A stretch of 42,076 bases of DNA, taken from the NCBI GenBank assembly GCA_005880445.1, contig VBGJ01000070.1, forward strand, positions 1 to 42,076. The letters run 5' to 3'. The position numbers and the translations under genes were made by a program. The notes beneath the pieces are model-generated. The model searched no databases. It had not been told where the DNA came from and was given only the letters and a program-made list of their open reading frames with translations. The DNA comes from Chloroflexota bacterium (lineage in GTDB: Bacteria; Chloroflexota; Dormibacteria; Aeolococcales; Aeolococcaceae). Below are positions 26,884-34,581 of the stretch, in pieces. Numbering within the stretch: the first letter of the stretch is position 1; every line of letters starts with the position of its first letter.

Positions 26884-28026
26884 ATGGGCATGATGCAGGT
26901 CATACCGCAGATCCCGGTGCTGAAGGCATCGTATGTGACGGGGCGTGTGCTCACGCTGCCGGCGAACATCACCGTGAGCGTCAGCTATCGCTGCAACTCT
27001 CGTTGCAAGACATGCAACGTGTGGCTCCTTCCCAACGATGATCTCACGCTCACCGAGTGGGATCGCGTGTTCGAGTCCTTGGGCAAGGCCCCATATTGGT
27101 TCACCTTCAGTGGTGGAGAGCCCACCCTGCGCAGTGACCTCCCCGACATGGTGGCCAGCGCCTACCGCCACTGTCAACCGGGCATCATCAACATTCCGAC
27201 CAATGGCATCCAGGACAAGGTCATTCCGGGACGCATCGAGCGGGTGCTGCAGGCGGCTCCGAAGGCCGAGGTCATCATCAACCTCTCGCTCGACGCCGTG
27301 GGACTGAAGCACAACGAGATTCGTGGCGTCCGGAACAACTGGTCACGCGCCATGAGCACATACGCAAGTCTCAAGGACTTGAAGACGCGCTACAAGAATC
27401 TGACCCTCGGAGTGCACACGGTCATCTCGAACTTCAACGTGGACTCCTTCCCTGAGCTGTGCGAGGTCGTCCAGCGCGACCTGAAGCCTGACTCCTACAT
27501 CACCGAGATCGCTGAGGAGCGCGTCGAGCTCGACACCGTCGGCCTGGGTATCACCCCGACAGCAGAGCGTTACGAGGTCGCCATCGATACGCTGCTCGAA
27601 AGCCTTCGCGACCGGAACCTCACCGGGGTTGCGGAGGTCACACAGTCGTTCCGGCGCAGGTACTACGAGCTCGTCAAGCGGACGCTGCGCGAGCAGCGGC
27701 AGGTCATTCCGTGCATGGCCGGCGTGGCATCAGCCCAGATCGCTCCGAATGGCGACGTCTGGACGTGCTGCATCCGAGCCGAATCCATGGGCAACCTCCG
27801 GGAGCACGGGTACGACTTCGGAGCCGTCTGGAGAACGGGCAAGGCGGCGGCGCTGCGCCGCAGCATCAAGGCGGGTGAGTGTTATTGCCCGCTTGCCAAC
27901 GCGGCCTACACGAACATGTTGCTCCACGAGCCGACCGTGCTGAAGGTGGCAGCGGAGGTGACGCGCTCTCGGCTCAAATCCCGACTTGTCAATCATAGAG
28001 CTCACGCGAGCGAGGCGCTCGCGTGA
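26884..28026 (+). CDS. Radical SAM protein with SPASM-like C-terminal Cys cluster
   Basis: VSYRCNSRCKTCNVW (CxxxCxxC), FTFSGGEPTLRSDLP, C-terminal CMAGVASAQIAPNGDVWTCC...ECYCPLANAAYTN. Confidence 0.93.
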   Translation: MGMMQVIPQIPVLKASYVTGRVLTLPANITVSVSYRCNSRCKTCNVWLLPNDDLTLTEWDRVFESLGKAPYWFTFSGGEPTLRSDLPDMVASAYRHCQPGIINIPTNGIQDKVIPGRIERVLQAAPKAEVIINLSLDAVGLKHNEIRGVRNNWSRAMSTYASLKDLKTRYKNLTLGVHTVISNFNVDSFPELCEVVQRDLKPDSYITEIAEERVELDTVGLGITPTAERYEVAIDTLLESLRDRNLTGVAEVTQSFRRRYYELVKRTLREQRQVIPCMAGVASAQIAPNGDVWTCCIRAESMGNLREHGYDFGAVWRTGKAAALRRSIKAGECYCPLANAAYTNMLLHEPTVLKVAAEVTRSRLKSRLVNHRAHASEALA

Positions 28027-29048
28027 GCTCGCCACTCCATCGTTCGGACGAGGTGGTGCTCGTCACCGGTGCAACCGGGTTTCTTGGTTCCCATCTGGTG
28101 AAGCGGCTCGTCTCGGACGGGGCACGCGTGCGCATCCTCGTGAGGTCCGCGAATCGCGCTCGATCACTCGCCGAGCTCGGAGCTGAGGTAACGGTGGGAG
28201 ACATCCAGGACGAGACAGCTGTGCGCAGTGCTCTTCGTGGGGCGCTGACCGTGTATCACCTTGCCGGCAAGCTGCTGGTGCCCGGTGCGCGCGATGCTGA
28301 GTACCGAGCCACCCACGTCGACGCGACCAAGCTCCTCCTCGCCCACAGTCGCGGCCAGTCGCAGCTGCGGCGGTTCGTACATTGCAGCACGACGGGTGTC
28401 CTGGGCGTGACCGGTGCAGAGCCGGCTGACGAGGGCGCCCCACTCCGACCCACCAACATTTATGAGGCGACGAAGGCTGAGGCAGAGCTCGCCATACGCG
28501 ACGCCATGCGGTCGGGCTTCCCCGCCGTCATCGTCCGGCCGGGCCTTGTCTACGGACCGGGCGATCTGCATCTTCTTGGATTCTTCCGCTCGGTGTTCAG
28601 GGGGCGCTTTCGTCCCATCGGCCGGCGACCGGTCTGGTTGCATCCCATCTACGTCGACGACATGGTCGACGCGGTGGTTCGGTGTGGACGGCATCCCGCC
28701 GCCGTCGGTGAGTGTTTTCACATCGCCGGCCCGGAGCCCGTGTCGCTTGCTGCCTTGGCGGCGGCGATAGCCAACGCAGAGGGCACGGATGTGCCGTCAG
28801 GAACGATCCCTCTTCCGGCCGCGCGTGCGGTCGCAATTGCAGGCGATCTCCTGCCCAGCAACGTGCGTCGCGCTGCGCCGCTGACGCGCAGCCGCCTCGA
28901 CTTCCTGACACACAGCCGGGTGTACAGCGTGGCGAAGGCCAAGCGGGTCATCGACTTCACTCCGGCGACCGATCTCTCGACGGGGATGGCCCGCACGGTG
29001 GCGTGGTATCGCGAGCATGGCTACCTTCCCGCACGGTCCGCGGCATGA
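28023..29048 (+). CDS. Extended SDR (NAD-dependent epimerase/3beta-HSD-like), paralog 1
   Basis: VLVTGATGFLGSHLVKRL Rossmann, CSTTGVLG, YEATKAEAELAI (YxxxK), VIVRPGLVYGPGD; start overlaps the radical-SAM stop. Confidence 0.9.
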   Translation: MSSPLHRSDEVVLVTGATGFLGSHLVKRLVSDGARVRILVRSANRARSLAELGAEVTVGDIQDETAVRSALRGALTVYHLAGKLLVPGARDAEYRATHVDATKLLLAHSRGQSQLRRFVHCSTTGVLGVTGAEPADEGAPLRPTNIYEATKAEAELAIRDAMRSGFPAVIVRPGLVYGPGDLHLLGFFRSVFRGRFRPIGRRPVWLHPIYVDDMVDAVVRCGRHPAAVGECFHIAGPEPVSLAALAAAIANAEGTDVPSGTIPLPAARAVAIAGDLLPSNVRRAAPLTRSRLDFLTHSRVYSVAKAKRVIDFTPATDLSTGMARTVAWYREHGYLPARSAA

Positions 29049-29067
29049 GGGTGTCGTAGGAGCAGCG

Positions 29068-29586
29068 GTGCGGGTCAGAGATCACATCGCTCTCTCCACT
29101 GCCGGGGCTGCCGCGCTGGCGCCCTGGGCGGGTCGGCGCGCGCTCGGAGCGTGGGCAGCGAGCATCCTCATCGACATCGACCATTACCTGTGGTTCTCGG
29201 TACACGAGCGGCAGGTCAGCCCGCGTCGCGCCGTGCGTTTCTTCAACCAGCCGGATGCGCCGCACCACCCCGCCACGCGCGTGCTGCATCATCCAACGAC
29301 GCTCCTGGCGGTCGCGTTGCTCGGTACTCGGCGCCGGGCGGCTCTGCCCGTGGCATTGGGCATGGCGTTCCATGTCGCGCTCGACGTGCAGCACGAACGG
29401 CGGCTTCGGGACATGCGCACGTCGGCCATGCGCCGCGATGACTTCACGTGTCAGGCCTGTGGCGTTCCGGGGCGGCCCGTCACGTCGCACGTGTGGCGTC
29501 AACCACGACTGCTTCCCTCCTACCGGATGCAAGACGTCGTCACGCTGTGCACCAGCTGTCATGAGGCCGCGCACGCGGATGCTTGA
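29068..29586 (+). CDS. DUF457/YdjM-like membrane metal-dependent-hydrolase-type protein fused to a C-terminal HNH-like zinc domain
   Basis: N-terminal LSTAGAAALAPWAGRRALGAWAASILIDIDHYLWF...HHPTT...HVALDVQHE; C-terminal RRDDFTCQACGVPGRPVTSHVWRQPRLLPSYRMQDVVTLCTSCHEAAHA. AGGAG at 29058-29062 supports GTG 29068. Confidence 0.55.
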   Translation: MRVRDHIALSTAGAAALAPWAGRRALGAWAASILIDIDHYLWFSVHERQVSPRRAVRFFNQPDAPHHPATRVLHHPTTLLAVALLGTRRRAALPVALGMAFHVALDVQHERRLRDMRTSAMRRDDFTCQACGVPGRPVTSHVWRQPRLLPSYRMQDVVTLCTSCHEAAHADA

Positions 29587-30649
29587 CGTCCGCCTGGTGC
29601 CGCCTCCCCTTGTCCGAGCGCTGCGCGGGCACACCGTTGGACTGCGCATGGCTGCCGGCCTTGGCGTCGGAGCGTTGCTGGTCGTCGCCTTCTTGAAGAT
29701 CGTCGGCATCGGTGGCGTGCTCCAGAGGCTGCAGCACCTGGACATCACCCTGGCCCTGCTCAGCGGCGCCGTCTTTCTCGGTGCCTGGGCGGTGCGCGCT
29801 CTCCGCTGGCGCTGGTTCCTGGCGCCGTACGTGGTCAGCATTCCGCGCGCGATCGGAATCTATCTGGTTGCCATCTTCATCAACTGGCTTCTTCCCATGC
29901 GCGGGGGCGAGTTCGCCAAGAGCCTGCTGCTGCGGCACTCGAACGACATCCCTGTCAGCGCCTCGCTGCCAACCGTGACGATGGACAAGGCGATGGACCT
30001 GCTCCCTGCTGTGGCGCTCATCGCGTTGCTCCCGATCGCGCATCTGCCCATGACGCAGCCAGTCTGGATACTCCTGCTGACCATCGTCGGCGTCCTGACG
30101 TGCGTTGCGATCGTGCTCGTGTTTGCGGCATGGCGCCGCGATCGCACCTTGGCGTGGCTGACTCGGAGCGTCGCCAGGATCCTTCCCGCGAGCGTGCGCC
30201 CGAACGTGGGTGCATTCGTGGTGCGCTTCACCGACACGATGCTTACGCTCGTGCGCCGGCCTCGACTCCTGATCATCACGGCCGCCTACACAGCGGTCGC
30301 CGTCGCGCTCGACGCGCTGTTCTGCTATCTCGCGTTTCGAGCCGTTGGAGCGGCGATTGCCTTTCCGGTCGTGCTCTATGGCTACACGCTGTACAACCTC
30401 GCATACATCCTCCCTACACCTCCGGGCCAGGTCGGCAGCAACGAGGTGATGGGCCTGCTGGTCTTCTCCGGCATGTTTGGCGTCAGCCGCTCCGCGGTTG
30501 GTGCGATGTTTCTCTTCTCCCACCCGTGGACGGCTGCTCTGATGGTGGCGTGTGGCCTCCTGTGCTTGAGCGCAATGGGGTTGACCTTGCTCGGCACCTT
30601 CAGCCTGGCACGCAGTCGAGTGACCGTCGCCGAAGAGACCGCGACGTGA
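29579..30649 (+). CDS. Lysylphosphatidylglycerol synthase TM region/AglD-type (UPF0104) polytopic membrane protein
   Basis: Start ATG 29579: MLDVRLVPPPLVRALRGHTVGLRMAAGLGVGALLVVAFLKIVGIGGVLQRLQHLD...RWRWFLAP...INWLLPMRGGEFAKSLLLRH...TMDKAMDLL...YILPTPPGQVGSNE. Confidence 0.85.
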   Translation: MLDVRLVPPPLVRALRGHTVGLRMAAGLGVGALLVVAFLKIVGIGGVLQRLQHLDITLALLSGAVFLGAWAVRALRWRWFLAPYVVSIPRAIGIYLVAIFINWLLPMRGGEFAKSLLLRHSNDIPVSASLPTVTMDKAMDLLPAVALIALLPIAHLPMTQPVWILLLTIVGVLTCVAIVLVFAAWRRDRTLAWLTRSVARILPASVRPNVGAFVVRFTDTMLTLVRRPRLLIITAAYTAVAVALDALFCYLAFRAVGAAIAFPVVLYGYTLYNLAYILPTPPGQVGSNEVMGLLVFSGMFGVSRSAVGAMFLFSHPWTAALMVACGLLCLSAMGLTLLGTFSLARSRVTVAEETAT

Positions 30650-30656
30650 GGCAACG

Positions 30657-31655
30657 ATGACGTCGCTGGTGACAGGAGCGACCGGGTTGCTCGGCAGCCA
30701 TCTGACGGACCTGCTGGTGGCGCGTGGCGAGCGGCCGCGTATCCTGGTGCGGCCGGGGGAGTCACTGGACGGGCTCGCGCACGCGGGCGTCGACGTGTGC
30801 TGGGGCGACATGACGGACGCGGCATCGCTGGAGATCGCGGTGCGGGATGTCGACCGAGTCTTTCACTGCGCGGCGAGGACCGGACCTTGGGGCCCGCCGG
30901 CCGAGTATCGCGCCGTCAACGTGTGGGGCCTCGAGACGCTCTTGGGCGTCGCCCTCACCGCCGGTGTACGCCGCTTCGTGCATGTCAGCTCGATCACGGT
31001 GCACGGCAACGACGTGCGCGGCACGGCTGATGAAACAGCGCCGATGCGCGTGGAGCCCAATCCGTACAGCCGATCCAAGGTCGCCGCTGAACGGCTGCTG
31101 GCGCGCGCAGTGCGTGAACGCGGCGCTCCGGTGACCATCGTGCGTCCGGGATGGATCTACGGGCCTCGCGACACCGCGAGCTTCGCCCGGTTCGCGGCGC
31201 TGATCGAACAGAGACGGATGATCGTCATCGGCCCCGGAACGAACCACGTGCCGCTGGTGTTCGCTCAGGATGCGGCGGCGAGTCTGCTTCTGGCGAGCGA
31301 AGCTGCGCACGCAGTGGGCAGGGAGTACGTGATCGTCAATGACGAGCCCGTCACGCAGCGCGACTTCCTCGACGCCATCGCGACGGAGCTCAACGTCGCT
31401 CCGCCCACTCGCCATCTGCCGTACCGGCTCGCCGTCCTCCTGGGTGCGACAGCTGAGGCGGGAGCCCGCCTCACGCGAAGGCGGCAGCCGCCACCGCTCA
31501 TGCGGTACGGAGTGAACCTGCTCGGGGGAGAGAACCGGTTCGTCATCACGCGAGCGAGGCGGGAGCTGGGATTCTCTCCGCAGGTCCGTCTGGCCGAGGG
31601 TGTCAAGCGCGCGGTCGAGTGGTTTCGCGCAGGTCATGAAGCGCTGGCGGCGTAG
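30657..31655 (+). CDS. Extended SDR (NAD-dependent epimerase-like), paralog 2
   Basis: SLVTGATGLLGSHLTDLLV, HVSSITVHG, YSRSKVAAERLL, VTIVRPGWIYGPRD. Confidence 0.9.
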   Translation: MTSLVTGATGLLGSHLTDLLVARGERPRILVRPGESLDGLAHAGVDVCWGDMTDAASLEIAVRDVDRVFHCAARTGPWGPPAEYRAVNVWGLETLLGVALTAGVRRFVHVSSITVHGNDVRGTADETAPMRVEPNPYSRSKVAAERLLARAVRERGAPVTIVRPGWIYGPRDTASFARFAALIEQRRMIVIGPGTNHVPLVFAQDAAASLLLASEAAHAVGREYVIVNDEPVTQRDFLDAIATELNVAPPTRHLPYRLAVLLGATAEAGARLTRRRQPPPLMRYGVNLLGGENRFVITRARRELGFSPQVRLAEGVKRAVEWFRAGHEALAA

Positions 31656-31671
31656 CGGCGAGAGCGGAACG

Positions 31672-32718
31672 ATGAATGTACTGGTCACCGGTGGCAACGG
31701 ATTCGTAGGGCGACATGTGGTGGCTGCTCTCCAGGAGCGGGGTGACCGCGTTCGCGTGCTTGCTCTGCCTGGCGAGGAAACGTCGTGGCTCGAGACGCGT
31801 GGCGTCGACGTCCGTCGAGGCGATGTCCGGCAGCCAGAGACGCTTGCCGAACCCGTGCGCGGGGTGCAGAAGTTGATCCATCTGGCGGCCATGATGGATG
31901 TGTGGCGCCCGATCCGTGACTACCGCACTGTGAATGTGAGCGGCACCGAGAATGTGTGTCGCGCCGCGCTGACGGCCGGCGTTAGACACCTTGTACACAT
32001 GAGCTCATCGAGCGTCTACGGGATGGGGAATGGGCGCCCGGTCGACGAAGACTTTCCCCTGGCCCCGTTCAAGGATCCCTACCCCGTCTCCAAAGCCGAG
32101 GGCGACGCGTTGGTGCAGCATATGATCGCCGAGCACGGCTTGCCGGCCGTCATCGTCCGACCCGACCAGATCTTCGGTCCCGGCGACCACCTTCACTTCG
32201 CTCACATGGCGGACAGAATCGCCCGTGGACGGAGCGTCATCGTCGGATCAGGACGCAACGCGATGCCGTTCGTGTATGTCAGCGATGCGGTGCAAGGGCT
32301 GCTGCTCGCGCTCGACAACGAACGTGCACTTGGCCGGGCGTTCAACATCACGAATGACGAGCGCCTCACGCAGCAAGAGCTGCTCGCAGCGATTGCAAGC
32401 GAGGTCGGCGCCGAGACGCCCCGGCTGCACCTCCCGTTTCGCGCCCTGTACATCGCCGGCTGGCTGGCTGAACGAGTAGCCGGCTTCGCCGGCTCCGGAC
32501 GCCGTCCACCCATCACACGGCTCGGCGCCGCGTTCTTCGGGACCGACAACCGGTATTCGATCGACAGAGCCCGGCGAGAGCTTGGTTACAGGCCACGCGT
32601 CGGGCTGCGCGAGGGCGTGCGGCTGGCCGCTCTGTGGTACCGGCATCGCAACCCATCTGGGACGACATCTGCTCGCGCGACCACGCCCGCGGTCGAGTGG
32701 GTGGCCGGAGAGAGGTGA
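31672..32718 (+). CDS. Extended SDR (NAD-dependent epimerase-like), paralog 3
   Basis: MNVLVTGGNGFVGRHVVAALQERGD, MSSSSVYGMG, YPVSKAEGDALV, VIVRPDQIFGPGDHLHF. Confidence 0.9.
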   Translation: MNVLVTGGNGFVGRHVVAALQERGDRVRVLALPGEETSWLETRGVDVRRGDVRQPETLAEPVRGVQKLIHLAAMMDVWRPIRDYRTVNVSGTENVCRAALTAGVRHLVHMSSSSVYGMGNGRPVDEDFPLAPFKDPYPVSKAEGDALVQHMIAEHGLPAVIVRPDQIFGPGDHLHFAHMADRIARGRSVIVGSGRNAMPFVYVSDAVQGLLLALDNERALGRAFNITNDERLTQQELLAAIASEVGAETPRLHLPFRALYIAGWLAERVAGFAGSGRRPPITRLGAAFFGTDNRYSIDRARRELGYRPRVGLREGVRLAALWYRHRNPSGTTSARATTPAVEWVAGER

Positions 32719-33485
32719 AACCGGTGCCCAAACCGTTGATCGGAGAGGTGGCGATCGTGACGGGCGCCAGCTCGGGCATCGGCGCCGTCACCGCCCGAGT
32801 GCTGGCCGCGCGCGGAGCGAGCGTCGTGCTCGCCGCCCGGCGGCGCGCCGAGCTGGAAGCGCAAGCCCGGGCGATAGAGGCCGACGCGGGCCAATCGATT
32901 GCGGTTCCCGTCGACGTCGCCGACCCCGACCAGGTGGCCCGGCTCGTCGAGCGGGCTCTCGCCGCGTTCGGGAAGGTCGATGTGCTGGTGAACAACGCTG
33001 GGATCAATTGGTCGCGTCCGCTGGCTCGCAGCGACGCCGACGACATCGTCCGGGTGGTCGGCATCGATCTCCTGGGCGCCATGGTGCTCACGCGTGCCGT
33101 CCTGCCCGGGATGCTCGACCGGCGCCACGGCGCGATCGTCTCGGTTGGATCGCTGTCGGGGCGTGTTGCGATGGAGCCGCTCTACTCTGCCGCGAAGTAC
33201 GGCCTGCGCGGTTTCTCGCTGTCATTGCGGCGTCAGCTCGCCGGCAGCGGTGTGTCGGTGTCGCTCGTGTCGCCGGGGAACATTCGCACCGCAATGACGG
33301 GTCATCTGCAGGCCCGGTTGCCCGAGCCCGATCTGGTGGCGACGACGATCGCAGATCTCGTCACGCGCCCGCGTCGTGAGGTTGTTGTGCCACGAAGGCA
33401 CTACGTGATCGCTTGGCTCGAGGAGGCACTTCCCGGCTTGGCGGATCTGGCATATCGCCGGCGCCACTGGTCGCCGGTGTCGTAG
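32715..33485 (+). CDS. Classical short-chain dehydrogenase/reductase
   Basis: GEVAIVTGASSGIGAVTARVLAARGASVVLAARR, DVLVNNAGINW, SVGSLSGRVAMEPLYSAAKYGLRGF; GTG start overlaps the upstream TGA. Confidence 0.92.
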   Translation: MKPVPKPLIGEVAIVTGASSGIGAVTARVLAARGASVVLAARRRAELEAQARAIEADAGQSIAVPVDVADPDQVARLVERALAAFGKVDVLVNNAGINWSRPLARSDADDIVRVVGIDLLGAMVLTRAVLPGMLDRRHGAIVSVGSLSGRVAMEPLYSAAKYGLRGFSLSLRRQLAGSGVSVSLVSPGNIRTAMTGHLQARLPEPDLVATTIADLVTRPRREVVVPRRHYVIAWLEEALPGLADLAYRRRHWSPVS

Positions 33486-33495
33486 AGGAAGAGAC

Positions 33496-34527
33496 ATGAA
33501 CGTGCTGATCACCGGGGGCAACGGCCTGCTCGGCCGCCATCTCGTACCGGAACTTCAGGGGCGCGGCGATGCAGTGCGAGTGCTCACGCTTCCGGATGAA
33601 GACACCTCGTGGCTCGATGAGCGTGGCGTCCCGGTGGTTGCCGGTGACGTCCGCCGGCCCGAGACGCTGGTTGCTCCCATGCGTGGGGTGGAAGCGGTGC
33701 TGCACCTCGCCGGCATGATGGGCGTCTGGCGGCCACTCGCCGACTACCGTGCGGTCAACGTGACGGGCGCAGAGAACGTCGCCCGGGCGGCTCTGGCGGT
33801 GGGCGTGCGTCGCTTCGTCCATGTCAGCTCGTGGACGGTGTACGGCATGAACCTGGGAAGACCCGCCGACGAGGATTTCCCGCTCAGGCCGTTTCATGAG
33901 CCATACGCCGTCACCAAGGCCGAGGGCGACCGTCTGATCCAACGCCTGATCCGTGAAGCCGGACTGCCGGCTGTCATCATCAGGCCGGGCACGTTTTTCG
34001 GTCCCGGTGACCGGCTGCATTTCGGGCGAACAGCGGATCGCCTGCGCGCCGGCAGGGGCCTCATCGTGGGCTCCGGCCGGAACGCCCTGCCATTCGTGTA
34101 CGTGAGCGACGTGGTCCAGGGGCTCCTGCTGGCGCTCGACGTCGACGCGGCGACGGGTCATGCGTACAACATCGCTCACGACCAACCCCTCACCCAGCAG
34201 CAGTTCCTCAACACGGTTGCGGCCGCAACCGGTGCCAAGCGACCGTCGCTCCACGCGCCCTACAACGCGCTGTACGTCGCTGGGTATGCGGCGGAACGTC
34301 TCGCCGCCCTGACCGGCTCTCGCCGGCAGCCGGTGTTGACCAGGCTGGGCGTCAAGGTCTTCGGTAGCGACAACCGGCATGCCATTGACAAGGCGCGCCG
34401 AGAGCTCGGCTATGCGCCTCGCGTCGCGCTGCGTGACGGTGTCGTCCGTGCTGCGGAGTGGTACTTGCAGCAGGGCTCGTCCGCAAAGCTTTCCGTAGCG
34501 GCGGCGGGTGCCGGAATCACGGTTTGA
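33496..34527 (+). CDS. Extended SDR (NAD-dependent epimerase-like), paralog 4
   Basis: MNVLITGGNGLLGRHLVPELQGRGD, VSSWTVYGMNLGRPADEDFPL, YAVTKAEGDRLI, VIIRPGTFFGPGDRLHF; clearly related to paralog 3. Confidence 0.9.
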   Translation: MNVLITGGNGLLGRHLVPELQGRGDAVRVLTLPDEDTSWLDERGVPVVAGDVRRPETLVAPMRGVEAVLHLAGMMGVWRPLADYRAVNVTGAENVARAALAVGVRRFVHVSSWTVYGMNLGRPADEDFPLRPFHEPYAVTKAEGDRLIQRLIREAGLPAVIIRPGTFFGPGDRLHFGRTADRLRAGRGLIVGSGRNALPFVYVSDVVQGLLLALDVDAATGHAYNIAHDQPLTQQQFLNTVAAATGAKRPSLHAPYNALYVAGYAAERLAALTGSRRQPVLTRLGVKVFGSDNRHAIDKARRELGYAPRVALRDGVVRAAEWYLQQGSSAKLSVAAAGAGITV

Positions 34528-34581
34528 CTTCGAAAAAGGGACCCGCCAAAATATCGGGTAGTTCGAGCAACAGGAAGGGAT

